Assembly (NCBI GenBank): GCA_938084885.1
Contig: CALKGG010000024.1
Coordinates: forward strand, 1-36,164
DNA: 36,164 nucleotides
Direction of reading: 5' to 3'
Origin: an uncultured Acidimicrobiales bacterium
Lineage (GTDB): Bacteria > Actinomycetota > Acidimicrobiia > Acidimicrobiales > SHLQ01
Shown here: positions 7,471 through 15,941 of the stretch, one piece after another
Layout: every line of letters starts with the position of its first letter
Position numbering within the stretch: the first letter of the stretch is position 1
Notes under the pieces: generated by a model
Seen by the model: the letters and a program-made list of their open reading frames with translations, nothing else
Told to the model about the DNA's origin: nothing
The model's database searches: none
Translations under genes and position numbers: made by a program

Positions 7471-8163
7471 CTACGACCAGTTTGCTGAACCCAGGCGGTA
7501 GCCAACCGAACGGATTGTCGAGATCAGGTTTGCGTGTTCCTCGCCAAGCTTCGAGCGCAGGCGTCGAATGTGGACATCGACCGTGCGGGCGCCGCCGTAA
7601 TAGTCGTATCCCCACACTTCGCTCAGCAGGATCTCACGACTAAACACCTTGCCGGGGCTCGCTGCCAGGAACCGCAACAGTTCATATTCCATATACGTCA
7701 GGTCGAGCGATCGACCGTCGACCATGGCTTGATACGTTTCGACATTGAGGCTGAGCGGACCGAAGGTGATGATTGTGTCATCGCCATCTCCGTTGCGTTG
7801 CAGCATGTGCTCCAGTCGGGCTTCGAGCTCAGCCGGATGAAACGGCGTCAGGCAAAAATCATCGAACAGCTCGGTTTGATCGGAGAGCTCGGGGAGCGCC
7901 TCGGCCGAGGTCAACATGAGCGTTGCCGTGCCGTCTTGGCCGCGGGACTGCAACCAACTAGCGACCCGAAAGGCCTCGTCGGGGTTGCCATCGACCGTGA
8001 TGATTCCGCCCGCCCAACCGCTCGCGGGTTCGAGCGTTTCGGCGTTGGAAGCGTCACTGACTGCCTTCCATGAAATGTTGAGCTGGTCGAGCACCTTGGT
8101 GAGCGCAGAGCCCATTGGGGTGGGGTAGAGCAGGACGGTTTGTGTTAGGTGGCTTAGAGGCAC
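7471..8163 (-). CDS. glnR: GlnR-like OmpR-family nitrogen regulator with degenerate receiver
   Basis: 230 residues: a divergent receiver domain (about 8-120) and an OmpR/PhoB winged-helix domain (about 134-228) with DLTYMEYELLRFLAASPG, EVWGYDYYGGARTVDVHIRRLR and STIRSVGYRLG. The winged-helix sequence is close to actinobacterial GlnR, the global nitrogen regulator that binds upstream of glnA and glnII without a cognate kinase. The receiver keeps Asp58 (ITVDGN), but the switch Lys is Thr106 (LTPF), and no acidic pocket pair is seen near the N-terminus, as expected for an orphan regulator. GTG at 8163 lies 7 bp after the glnA stop, so translation is probably coupled. The symbol rests on domain similarity plus the flanking glnA and glnII. 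Confidence 0.85.
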   Translation of the reverse strand: MPLSHLTQTVLLYPTPMGSALTKVLDQLNISWKAVSDASNAETLEPASGWAGGIITVDGNPDEAFRVASWLQSRGQDGTATLMLTSAEALPELSDQTELFDDFCLTPFHPAELEARLEHMLQRNGDGDDTIITFGPLSLNVETYQAMVDGRSLDLTYMEYELLRFLAASPGKVFSREILLSEVWGYDYYGGARTVDVHIRRLRSKLGEEHANLISTIRSVGYRLGSANWS

Positions 8164-8170
8164 GGCGAAA

Positions 8171-9493
8171 TCACCACTGTCTCAGATAGCGGTTGAGTTC
8201 GAACGGGGTGACACTCCGTGAGTATTCGGCCCATTCGGCACGACGGTTGCGTAGGAACCATTCGAAGATGTGCTCGCCGAGTGCCTCGCGAACGAGCGTT
8301 GATGCTTCCATCTCGTCGAGGGCCTCATCGAGCGAGCGAGGCAGGTTCGGCACTCCTGCGGTGGCAGCTTCGCGGCGATCGAACAGGTTGACCTTCGTTT
8401 CGGCGTCGAGTTCGTAACCCTCCTCGATGCCCTTCATGCCAGCTGCCAAGATCAGCGAGTAGGCAAGGTAGGGGTTACATGCCGGGTCGGGCGCCCGATA
8501 CTCGATCCGGGTTGCACCGGGCTTGTTGGCCTTGGTGACAGGAACGCGCACGAGCGTACTTTGGTTGTTGCGAGCCCACGAAACATAACGAGGCGCTTCG
8601 AGGCCGTCGTTTAGCCGCTTGTAGCTGTTGATCAGCTGATTGGTGACCGCAGTGATCTCTCGGGCATGGCGAAGGGTTCCGGCAATGAACTGCTGAGCAA
8701 CGGTGCTGAGCCCATACTCGTTCGACCCGTCGAAGAACGCGTTCTCACCATCGCGCCATAGCGACATGTGCGTGTGCATGCCCGACCCCTGAACACCGTC
8801 GAGGGGCTTGGGCATAAATGTGGCGTGCACCCCTTGTTCTTGCGCCACCTTTTTGACGACGAGGCGGAACGTCATGATCGAGTCAGCCATGGCGAGCGCC
8901 TCGGTGTATTGGAGGTCGATCTCGTGCTGGCTGGGAGCATCCTCGTGGAAGCTGTACTCGACCGGGATCGACATGGCTTCGAGCATGTGCAGCGTCGATT
9001 TGCGCAGGTCGCTCGCCACATCTGCGGTCGTGAGATCGAAGTACGAGGCGGTATCGAGCGGTTCGACGTTGGTGGGGTCGTCGGTTGCGAAATAGAAGAA
9101 CTCGATCTCGGGAGCGACGAAGAAGGTGAAGCCAGCATCGTGTGCCTTGTTCAGATTGCGGCGCAGCACCTGCCGGGGGTCGCCAGCAAAGGGAGATCCG
9201 TCGAGTTGTTCGATATTGCAGAACACCATCGCTGATGGTTCGTTCGCTGCCCACGGAAGCAATTCGAACGTTCGAGCATCGGGGCGCGCGAGAACGTCGC
9301 TTTCCTGGACTCGGCTAAAACCATCGATGGAGGAGCCATCAAACTGGAGGCCCTCTTCGAAGACCTTCTCGAGTTCTGCCGGAGAGATAGCAACCGACTT
9401 GTGTTGCCCGAGCACATCGGTAAACCACAGTCGAACGAGACGAACGCCTCGCTCTTCGATGGTGCGAAGCACATAGTTTTCCTGAGGTTGCAT
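8171..9493 (-). CDS. glnA: Glutamine synthetase type I (GSI-alpha, GlnA2-like)
   Basis: ATP-dependent ligation of ammonia to glutamate (or a related gamma-glutamylation), a cytosolic dodecamer. The 440-residue protein has the beta-grasp start and catalytic domain with FDGSSIDGF (51-59), metal ligands E129 and E131 in APEIEFFYF, GSGMHTHMSLW (236-246) with the active-site His, and NKPGATRIEYRAPD (323-336). At the adenylylation site, where GSI-beta enzymes have Tyr (NLYDLP), this protein reads NLFDRR with Phe371, so it cannot be adenylylated there. Length and C-terminus (ALGEHIFEWFLRNRRAEWAEY) resemble mycobacterial and streptomycete GlnA2. A role in polyamine gamma-glutamylation is an alternative. 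It is followed by the GlnR-like gene. Confidence 0.93.
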   Translation of the reverse strand: MQPQENYVLRTIEERGVRLVRLWFTDVLGQHKSVAISPAELEKVFEEGLQFDGSSIDGFSRVQESDVLARPDARTFELLPWAANEPSAMVFCNIEQLDGSPFAGDPRQVLRRNLNKAHDAGFTFFVAPEIEFFYFATDDPTNVEPLDTASYFDLTTADVASDLRKSTLHMLEAMSIPVEYSFHEDAPSQHEIDLQYTEALAMADSIMTFRLVVKKVAQEQGVHATFMPKPLDGVQGSGMHTHMSLWRDGENAFFDGSNEYGLSTVAQQFIAGTLRHAREITAVTNQLINSYKRLNDGLEAPRYVSWARNNQSTLVRVPVTKANKPGATRIEYRAPDPACNPYLAYSLILAAGMKGIEEGYELDAETKVNLFDRREAATAGVPNLPRSLDEALDEMEASTLVREALGEHIFEWFLRNRRAEWAEYSRSVTPFELNRYLRQW

Positions 9494-9541
9494 CTCTTCA
9501 TGGTCGCAGGTGCACGGTCGAACCGCTACTCGCCGTTGGCC

Positions 9542-9580
9542 TGAAACGTTGAAAACGGCGCGGTTTCACACTCCGTTAAC
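9542..9580. promoter_or_regulatory. Candidate GlnR-type operator between divergent glnA and glnII
   Basis: The 225 bp between the two divergent glutamine synthetase starts holds an inverted repeat TGAAAC (9542-9547) / GTTTCA (9563-9568) with a 15-bp spacer, followed by the palindrome GTTAAC (9575-9580). The known GlnR site has GTnAC and GAAAC half-sites spaced by six; the match here is partial (spacing from GTTAAC to GAAAC on the minus strand is seven). The position suits control of both genes by the adjacent GlnR-like regulator. Nothing else is visible in the gap apart from the glnII ribosome site AAGGAG at 9706-9711. Confidence 0.4.
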
Positions 9581-9718
9581 AGTCCGAGTGTCTCCCGGTC
9601 GTTGGTCGCGGCTACGGTTTCGGTTGGTTCTCTGTGGCCGCCATTGCCGTCGGCGCAGAAACTTGAGACGCAAAGCGTGTCCGCGCCCAAGCATGGGGCC
9701 TAACCAAGGAGTTCTCGG

Positions 9719-10729
9719 ATGGTTTACCGAGCCGAATACATTTGGATCGACGGCACTGAGCCGACCAAAGAGGTCCGATCCAAGACCAAGATTCTTGCCG
9801 ACGGCGACGAGCCTGGCATCTGGGGCTACGACGGTTCCAGCACGAACCAGGCCCCCGGTGATAAGAGCGACATCGTGCTCCAGCCGGTTGCCCAGTTCCC
9901 GGATCCAATCCGCGGCGGAAACAACATTCTCGTCATGTGCGAGTCGTTGTTCGTCGACATGACGCCAATTCCAAGCAACACCCGGGCGCTTGCTCGTGCT
10001 GCTGAGGACAAGTACGGCGACCAAGAGCCATGGTTTGGTCTCGAGCAGGAATACACCCTTCTCGACCCCGAGACCAAGTGGCCATACGGCTTCCCGCCAG
10101 CCGGGTTCCCTGGACCGCAGGGCCCCTACTACTGCGGAGTCGGCGCACTTCGTATTGCTGGCCGCGACCTCGTCGAGCTCCACACGCAGTGGTGCATCGA
10201 TGCTGGCCTCAAGATCTCGGGAACCAACGCCGAGGTCATGCCCGGCCAGTGGGAATTCCAGATCGGCCCAGCTGGCACCACCGAGGTTGGCGACCACCTG
10301 TGGATTGCTCGTTACTTGTTGTATCGGGCAGGCGAGGAGTTCAACATCGAGGTGTCGATTGACGCAAAGCCAATGAAGGGCGATTGGAACGGTGCAGGTA
10401 TGCACACGAACTTCTCGACCAAGGCAATGCGTGAGGGTTACGACCCAATCATTGCGGCATGTGAAGCAATGGGCGCCGAGGGCGTGCCTGCCAAGCACCT
10501 CAAGGGGTACGGCATCGGCATCGAGGATCGCCTCACTGGCGATCACGAGACCCAGCGCTTTGACGAGTTCAGCTATGGCGTATCGGACCGTGGCGCATCG
10601 ATCCGTATTCCGTGGCAGGTCGAACAAGACCAGAAGGGCTACATCGAAGATCGTCGCCCGAACGCCAACGCTGACCCATATGTGGTTGCAGGCCTTTTGA
10701 CCGACACCATTGGTTCCGCTCTCGCCTGA
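9719..10729 (+). CDS. glnII: Glutamine synthetase type II (eukaryote-type)
   Basis: Second ammonia-assimilating glutamine synthetase, of the short GSII type found in plants, animals, rhizobia and some actinobacteria (Frankia, Streptomyces). The 336-residue length is typical. Motifs seen: WGYDGSSTNQAPGDKSD (35-51), the catalytic FGLEQEYTLLD, PGPQGPYYCGVG, GTNAEVMPGQWEFQIGP, the GDWNGAGMHTNFS loop with the active-site His, and RGASIRIPWQVE near the C-terminus. GSII is not regulated by adenylylation. The start is well supported by AAGGAG 7 bp upstream. It is divergent from glnA and followed by a strong intrinsic terminator, so it is probably transcribed alone under the GlnR-like regulator. Confidence 0.96.
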   Translation: MVYRAEYIWIDGTEPTKEVRSKTKILADGDEPGIWGYDGSSTNQAPGDKSDIVLQPVAQFPDPIRGGNNILVMCESLFVDMTPIPSNTRALARAAEDKYGDQEPWFGLEQEYTLLDPETKWPYGFPPAGFPGPQGPYYCGVGALRIAGRDLVELHTQWCIDAGLKISGTNAEVMPGQWEFQIGPAGTTEVGDHLWIARYLLYRAGEEFNIEVSIDAKPMKGDWNGAGMHTNFSTKAMREGYDPIIAACEAMGAEGVPAKHLKGYGIGIEDRLTGDHETQRFDEFSYGVSDRGASIRIPWQVEQDQKGYIEDRRPNANADPYVVAGLLTDTIGSALA

Positions 10730-10778
10730 TCGGCGCCAGAAATAGTTCATCAAAAGGACAGTCCGTAAACGACAGAGT

Positions 10779-10820
10779 CGAGGGGTCTGCGAACGCAGAC
10801 CCCTCGTTCTCGTTTTCTTG
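10779..10820 (+). terminator. Intrinsic terminator after glnII
   Basis: A perfect stem pairs CGAGGGGTCTGCG (10779-10791) with CGCAGACCCCTCG (10794-10806); in practice the loop is GAAC. It is followed by the T-rich run TTCTCGTTTTCTT. It lies 50 bp after the glnII stop and is the clearest rho-independent terminator in the window. Confidence 0.92.
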
Positions 10821-10888
10821 CGAACGGGGCTGTTGCCAAAAAGGAGCATCCGGACTGCGATGAGTTCGGTGACGCGTAGGGTAGGCCG

Positions 10889-11599
10889 ATGTCCGGCGAG
10901 CCAACCGCAGCCCCTCAGGCGGGAGCGCCGCGCCTCAGCATTGCCGACTTCGCCACGATGGCGATCACCTTCTTCTCCTTGGCGGTCACGCTTCAGGTTG
11001 TGTTGATCGATATCGGGACGCCACCGCTGCGGGCGTTCATTGCGTCTTCGGTGATCTTTTCGGCGACATCGCAGTTTGCGTACCTCGCTGTTCGCGAAGC
11101 CGGGGGAGGAGAGTGGGCGGCGATCATTGCCGGCACGATCGTGGCGACACGCTTTGGTATTCTCGCCGTATCGCTAATCCCTCGGCTGCCAGCGGGCGGG
11201 TTTCGTCGAGTTCTCGCCGCGGTCAACGCGTTCGACCCCAACGTCGCAATCGCGGTCCAACAAGCGACCCCCGAACACGTCGAGCGGGAGTTCTGGCGCA
11301 CTACTGGCGGCATGATGATCGGCTGGTTCCCCGGCGTTGCGGTCGGAACCTTCCTCGGCGATGTCCTTGGTGACACGTCTCGGTTGGGTCTCGACGCACT
11401 GTTTCCTGCGGCGCTGCTCGCAATCATTGGCAACCTTCTCCGCACCCGTGACGGCCGTACCGCGGGCATGGCTGGCGGCCTTGCGTGCCTTGTGTTGTTG
11501 CCGATCGTTCCTGCTGGGCTGCCCATCATCTTGAGCCTCAGTGGAGTGGCGGTAGCGGTTGCGTTATCGACCGAGCAGGTCGGGGGTCGAACGTCATGA
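10889..11599 (+). CDS. azlC: AzlC family branched-chain amino acid exporter, large subunit
   Basis: AzlC and AzlD together form an inner-membrane exporter for branched-chain and related amino acids. The 236-residue protein is strongly hydrophobic, with about six to eight membrane segments (beginning LSIADFATMAITFFSLAVTLQ), and has the family's GTPPLRAFIASSVIFSATSQF and a second-half Gly-rich segment (MIGWFPGVAVGTFLGDVLGD). The N-terminal 15 residues are Pro/Ala-rich and polar. Its stop overlaps the AzlD start as ATGA (11596-11599), a translationally coupled pair. It lies after the glnII terminator and appears to be its own transcription unit. The substrate is inferred from the family. Confidence 0.87.
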   Translation: MSGEPTAAPQAGAPRLSIADFATMAITFFSLAVTLQVVLIDIGTPPLRAFIASSVIFSATSQFAYLAVREAGGGEWAAIIAGTIVATRFGILAVSLIPRLPAGGFRRVLAAVNAFDPNVAIAVQQATPEHVEREFWRTTGGMMIGWFPGVAVGTFLGDVLGDTSRLGLDALFPAALLAIIGNLLRTRDGRTAGMAGGLACLVLLPIVPAGLPIILSLSGVAVAVALSTEQVGGRTS

Positions 11600-11904
11600 C
11601 CGTGTTCTCGATCGTCGCACTCACGATTGCCGTGTGGGGCCAACGCCTGATCGGTGGTTTTGCGATCGGGCCGTGGCTTGAACGGCGGCCAACACTTTCG
11701 AAGGCGGCGAGCTTGATTCCGGCTGCGGTGGTGATGGCGGTGATCGTGCAGCTCACGGTGGCGCGCGGCCGGTCGCTCGTAGTCGATGAGCGACTCGCTG
11801 GCGTTGTTGTGGCGGGCGTTCTTGTGTGGCGGCGGGCGCCGTTCTTGGCTGTGGTGTTGAGTGCTGCGGCGACAACCGCGCTAATCCGTGCGGTAGCCGG
11901 CTAA
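11596..11904 (+). CDS. azlD: AzlD family transporter, small subunit
   Basis: Small membrane partner of AzlC. 102 residues with about three to four hydrophobic segments (MTVFSIVALTIAVWGQRL, LIPAAVVMAVIVQL, LAGVVVAGVLVWRR, FLAVVLSAAATTALIRAVAG), matching AzlD in size and layout; the central ...IPAAV... stretch is characteristic. The ATG at 11596 overlaps the azlC stop by 4 bp. The identification leans on this pairing as much as on sequence. It is convergent with the PPOX gene; the 63-bp gap shows no clear hairpin. Confidence 0.85.
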   Translation: MTVFSIVALTIAVWGQRLIGGFAIGPWLERRPTLSKAASLIPAAVVMAVIVQLTVARGRSLVVDERLAGVVVAGVLVWRRAPFLAVVLSAAATTALIRAVAG

Positions 11905-11967
11905 CACGTACCCTCGTCGATATAGCGCCGGTCGATGTGGTGTTCGCTAGATGTGGTCGCCTGCGCG

Positions 11968-12363
11968 TTAACCCATTGTGTTGGCTTGGTCGATGCGCAC
12001 TCGGATGATGACCCGCTCGTCGTCGGGTTGAACCGCGTCCCACCGGTCGACGCCGAGATACTTCTTGGCCATTGCATGAATGAGTACATGCTCGGGATCG
12101 TCGTCGATAGCCACGACCGTGCCGCGCACTTCGAGATGTCGGTACCCGTCGTTGTACTCGTAGGCGCTCAGCGCAATGGCCGGGTTCGCCGTGAGGTTCT
12201 TCACCTTCTGGCGTCGCTTGAGCATCGAGATGACCACGTAGCCGTCGTCATCGAGGCCCGCCCAAACCGGGCTCGACTGAGGTTCGCCGTCGGGTCCAAT
12301 GGTGGCGACATGCCAGATTGCGGTGCCCTCGAAGAGATCGATGTGGCTGGTTGGGATGGCCAT
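11968..12363 (-). CDS. PPOX-class F420-dependent oxidoreductase family protein
   Basis: 131 residues of the split-beta-barrel flavin/deazaflavin-binding fold (pyridoxamine phosphate oxidase-like). The pattern HIDLFEGTAIWHVATIGPDGEPQSSPVWAG at the N-terminus, KRRQKVKNLTANPAIALSAYEYNDGYRHLEVRGTVVAID in the middle and the final VRIDQ match the Rv1155-type group of actinobacterial proteins, many of which bind coenzyme F420 rather than FMN. The K-R-x-K-x-x-N-L segment is the usual phosphate-binding part. Substrate unknown. Length and start (ATG at 12361-12363) are normal. Confidence 0.87.
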   Translation of the reverse strand: MAIPTSHIDLFEGTAIWHVATIGPDGEPQSSPVWAGLDDDGYVVISMLKRRQKVKNLTANPAIALSAYEYNDGYRHLEVRGTVVAIDDDPEHVLIHAMAKKYLGVDRWDAVQPDDERVIIRVRIDQANTMG

Positions 12364-12406
12364 GAGACGAGGTTACTCAGGCGGGGCAGGCAGGGTTGGC
12401 CCGTGG

Positions 12407-13714
12407 TTAGCGAGCGGGGATTTTGGTGCCGTCGGGCCGGTAGGTGTGCCATTGACCAGTGGGGTCTCGATAGACGGTGAACCCTTTTTGTTTCCATCGA
12501 TTGTGTCTGCCGCAAAGTGGTGCCCCGTTTCCGGGGTTGGTTCTTCCGCCTCTGCCGTGTTCGAGCAGATGGTCGGCCTCGCATTGGCTCGTTGGGACGT
12601 GACAGCCAATCCATGCGCATTCGGTGAAGGAGAGTTTCACGGCGTGTCTCGCGAGGCCGGTGAAGCGCCTTGCTTCACCGAGGTCGATGACGACACTGGC
12701 TGAGTCGATGAGGACTCGTCGGATTCGGCTGTTGAGTGCTGAGGCGAACGATTCGTGGGGGTCGAGAGGGACCCCGTCGAGCGTCATGCAAAACGAACTG
12801 TCGGGGTCGAGTGGTTCGGCTTCGCCGGTTTCGACCCGACGGGCCATTTCTTCGAAGGTGTCGCTATCCCACACGATGTTGTGGGTGAAGCCGGGCGGGA
12901 CCGCGCCGTGAGGCGATGCCGCTGCGTCTTGGAACAGTTGCCAAAGCGCATCGGCCCGGCGTTGTTGGATACTTCGCGCTAGATCGTTGTAGGTAGCGTC
13001 AGCGCCGTGTTCGGCTCGTGCCTTTTCCCAGTCGGCCATGGTTTCGGCCTCGACGTATTTGGTGAAGATCTCGTGCATCGCCGCGCCTTGGGCAGCGGCG
13101 TAGTTGGCCATCAACTGCCACGACGTGTCGTAGTCCTGGGTCAGGTGTGCGTTACGTCGTTCGTGACCGCGTTCGACGGCCGGATCGGGGCCGTCTTCGT
13201 CCATCAGGTTCATCCACTTAGTGGCCCGTTCTGCGAAGTTGTCGAAGTCGAGTCGTTTGGCTCGGTGAAGGAACCACGCTTGATCATCACGCATGAGCGA
13301 ACGCACGCGTGGGTTGGCATGGATACGACCCAGGACCCGGACTTGTTCGGTGCCTACTTCGCCGCGCCGATAGGCGGCGGCGACTTCGTGCATGTCAGCG
13401 AGGACTTTGCGGCTCTTGTCGCGAGCGGTTGCTTCTGAGCCGGAAAGGTTGGCGTAGTTTTCGACCATGACCTTTGCCGAACGGTGGCCGTCGGCTGCAT
13501 AGAAGCTGTTGTCTTGGATCTCGGCCATGACGTCGACGGTGATCGAGTCCATCTTTCGCTTCAGTACTTCGATCTCTCGGATGACGGTGATGGCATCTCG
13601 ATTGTTGGCCGGGGTCAGCCCGGAGCGCTGGAGCTTTGCCAACGCGGTGGTCGCGGCATCGACAGCTGCAGCCAAGTCTGGCTGCGCAATCTGTGAGGGA
13701 CCCCGAAACTCCAT
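12407..13714 (-). CDS. DUF222 (13E12-repeat-type) HNH endonuclease
   Basis: 435 residues. The N-terminal two thirds form the DUF222 domain, an alpha-helical region common in actinobacterial 13E12-repeat proteins. The C-terminal 70 residues hold an HNH nuclease: CAWIGCHVPTSQCEADHLLEHGRGGRTNPGN, then LCGRHNRWK, with zinc cysteines, the catalytic His in ADH and the metal His in CGRHN. Many of these genes are repeated within a genome and are considered mobile or DNA-damage linked; I see no second copy here. ATG at 13712-13714 is preferred; GTG at 13744 is in frame. A perfect mycobacterial-type SOS box sits immediately upstream, so LexA control is likely. No Shine-Dalgarno precedes the ATG, so the message may be leaderless. 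Confidence 0.88.
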   Translation of the reverse strand: MEFRGPSQIAQPDLAAAVDAATTALAKLQRSGLTPANNRDAITVIREIEVLKRKMDSITVDVMAEIQDNSFYAADGHRSAKVMVENYANLSGSEATARDKSRKVLADMHEVAAAYRRGEVGTEQVRVLGRIHANPRVRSLMRDDQAWFLHRAKRLDFDNFAERATKWMNLMDEDGPDPAVERGHERRNAHLTQDYDTSWQLMANYAAAQGAAMHEIFTKYVEAETMADWEKARAEHGADATYNDLARSIQQRRADALWQLFQDAAASPHGAVPPGFTHNIVWDSDTFEEMARRVETGEAEPLDPDSSFCMTLDGVPLDPHESFASALNSRIRRVLIDSASVVIDLGEARRFTGLARHAVKLSFTECAWIGCHVPTSQCEADHLLEHGRGGRTNPGNGAPLCGRHNRWKQKGFTVYRDPTGQWHTYRPDGTKIPAR

Positions 13715-13717
13715 GTA

Positions 13718-13733
13718 TCGAACACTAGTTCGA
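13718..13733. promoter_or_regulatory. LexA (SOS) box upstream of DUF222-HNH gene
   Basis: TCGAAC-ACTA-GTTCGA is an exact match to the actinobacterial/mycobacterial LexA operator TCGAAC-N4-GTTCGA. It ends 4 bp before the chosen ATG of the HNH gene (minus strand). 13E12-family genes in mycobacteria are known LexA targets, which supports the reading. If translation instead begins at GTG 13744, the box lies inside the coding region. Confidence 0.85.
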
Positions 13734-13762
13734 TGGTGTGACACTGGTTTTTGGAGGTCAAA

Positions 13763-15847
13763 TCACTCGTTGGTTTTGGTCTCTCGAAGCTGTCCGGGGA
13801 GGGGCGAGCTGTGCACGATTGTCAGCGCTTGGACGGCCCTTGTGAGCGCGACGTAGAGCAGTCGTAGGCCGATGAGGGCTTCGGGGTACAGGTTGGTGAA
13901 CTCACCGGGTTCTACTACGACGACGACATCGAACTCGAGTCCTTTCGCTGCCGCGGCATCGACGACCGAGAGCGAGGCTCCCAAGGTCTGGGTTGTGCGG
14001 GTGTCGGCCGGGTCGGCTCCAGCAGCGCGCAATCCGGCGAGCACATCGTCGACCAACGGTGCGGGCACGATGACTCCTGTTGTTTGGAACTTGGCTGCGT
14101 TCGACGTGGCGACCGTGACGGTTGTGTCGATCAGGTCGGTTGTATCTACTGATTGGATGTCGGGGCCGGGGCCTGCATGACGCACCGAGGTCGACGGCGT
14201 GATGTGAGGTGCCGTTGTTGGGAGAAGACGATTGGCGAAGTCCAACAACGGCCCGGGGACTCGATAGCCGACGGTGAGCTCCGATGTGCTGACAGCCGTT
14301 TGGGTCTCGTCAACGCCTAGCGCTCTGATGACCTCTCCCCAGCTCGACTGTGCAGATGGTGCCGTGGCTTGGGCAATGTCACCGAGAATCGTGATCGAAC
14401 CTTTCCTCGCTCGACGACCGACAACTCGAAGCGCCATCGCACTGAGATCTTGTGCCTCGTCCACGACGACGTGGCCGTACTGCATCGAGGTGCCCGTCGT
14501 GAGGTCCTCAGCCTCATCGAGCAGCGCAAGGTCTGCTTCGGTCCACACCTCTGTGCTCGCCGAGGAAGCAGCACGCCGGTGAAGCATCTCTCGTTCATCG
14601 TCACTCAACACGTTCGCGCTGCAGCGCTTGAGCAGAGCTCGATTGCCGAGCACCGATTGGAGCAACGTCGTCGCCCCGACGGTTGGCCAACATCGATTGA
14701 CCAGTCGCTTCAGCGGCTCTCCGCCACTCAGCGAACGGATTGTTTCGTCCACCTGAAGCTCGGGAACGCCACGGTCGATCAGCTGCTGTTTCGCCTCTCG
14801 GATGAGTAGCTGGGTGAAGACGTTGCGAGAAGAACTGAACGGCAGGCGTCGTTCGAGCGCCGTCTTCTGGGCTGACGCGATCTGGTCGGGAGAAAGACCG
14901 ATGGTCCGCGTTCCCACACCGAGCTGTTCTTCGCTGTTGGGAATCTTGAGCTTGTCGAGCAATGCCGACCGAAGGATCCCGGCCATCCGAAGATCGCCTT
15001 TGAGCACTTGTGTTGGAAGGTCCTCATCGCCACGCACGCGATACTTCACATCGAGGAGCGATCGAACCGTGGCCTGGCTGACTGCAGTCTCTCCGAGCGA
15101 TGGCAGCACAGCACCGACATATCGCAGGAACATACGGTTCGGGCCAACGACCAGCACCTTGCTCGTGCTGAGCTCCGCGCGGTGCTCGAACAACAGAAAG
15201 GCTGCACGGTGTAGGCCAACGGCGGTCTTTCCGGTGCCCGGGCCACCCTGCACAATCAGGCACTCGGCCAGGGGAGCGCGAATGATCTCATCTTGTTCGG
15301 CAGCGATCGTCGCCACGATGTCGCGCATCTCTCCCGAACGGGACCTTCCAATCTCCGCGAGAAGAGGGTCGGGCAGGCCGCCGCCGGCAATCGAGTCAGG
15401 ATCGTCGAGCTGTTCATCGAAGATCGCAACGATCGTGTCACCCTCGCAGGTGAAGCGGCGTCTCATGGTCAATGCCTGCGGATCGGCCGAGGTCGCTCGG
15501 TAGAAGGGAATTGCCACCGGTGCTCGCCAATCGACGATGAGCGGTTCGGTGGTTGGACTCTCGATATGTCGGCGCCCCACGTACCACGTATCTCCGTCGG
15601 CCAACGCTGGGTCCTCGTCGATGCGACCGAAGCACAACACGCCGTCGCCAACACCGAGCGATTCGCTTCTGTCGCGTAGGTGGGTTCGAACGATTCGAGC
15701 CTCGGCGGTGTTCTCTTCACGGACGGCTCGCTCCCCGAACTCGAGCGCAGCATCGGCTTTGACCGTCATCGCTCCGAGCGCTGCACGGGCGGCCGTGAGG
15801 TACGCCTGCTCGGCTTCGAGGTCATGGTGAACGGGCGACGTGTCCAT
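13763..15847 (-). CDS. helD: HelD family UvrD/Rep-like helicase (RNA polymerase recycling)
   Basis: A 694-residue superfamily 1 ATPase of the HelD/HelR group, which pulls stalled RNA polymerase off DNA and in some actinobacteria protects it from rifamycins. Seen: an N-terminal coiled-coil-like part (EAEQAYLTAARAAL...), IVDWRAPVAIPFYRA (104-118, a HelD hallmark), Walker A GGPGTGKT (201-208), Walker B VVVDEAQDLS, motif IV/V region ELTVGYRVPGPLLDFANRLLP, and the final GLRLLYVALTRAVQALTIVH (motif VI). Start ATG 15845-15847 fits; an upstream start at 15865 adds six residues. It lies 48 bp upstream of the HNH gene on the same strand, but the SOS box suggests the latter has its own promoter. Confidence 0.92.
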   Translation of the reverse strand: MDTSPVHHDLEAEQAYLTAARAALGAMTVKADAALEFGERAVREENTAEARIVRTHLRDRSESLGVGDGVLCFGRIDEDPALADGDTWYVGRRHIESPTTEPLIVDWRAPVAIPFYRATSADPQALTMRRRFTCEGDTIVAIFDEQLDDPDSIAGGGLPDPLLAEIGRSRSGEMRDIVATIAAEQDEIIRAPLAECLIVQGGPGTGKTAVGLHRAAFLLFEHRAELSTSKVLVVGPNRMFLRYVGAVLPSLGETAVSQATVRSLLDVKYRVRGDEDLPTQVLKGDLRMAGILRSALLDKLKIPNSEEQLGVGTRTIGLSPDQIASAQKTALERRLPFSSSRNVFTQLLIREAKQQLIDRGVPELQVDETIRSLSGGEPLKRLVNRCWPTVGATTLLQSVLGNRALLKRCSANVLSDDEREMLHRRAASSASTEVWTEADLALLDEAEDLTTGTSMQYGHVVVDEAQDLSAMALRVVGRRARKGSITILGDIAQATAPSAQSSWGEVIRALGVDETQTAVSTSELTVGYRVPGPLLDFANRLLPTTAPHITPSTSVRHAGPGPDIQSVDTTDLIDTTVTVATSNAAKFQTTGVIVPAPLVDDVLAGLRAAGADPADTRTTQTLGASLSVVDAAAAKGLEFDVVVVVEPGEFTNLYPEALIGLRLLYVALTRAVQALTIVHSSPLPGQLRETKTNE

Positions 15848-15941
15848 TACGAAACGATGCCACACACCGGTGGAAGCAGTGACGACGGTTCGGCCGAGTT
15901 GACGTCACTTTGCAGGGCACCCGCCCCAGACAGGGTTCTGG

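Noticed and set aside
9566..10849. A 427-codon open frame on the minus strand opposite glnII
   Set aside because: It is the antisense shadow of a clear glutamine synthetase II gene; it has no family motif and runs through the glnII terminator.
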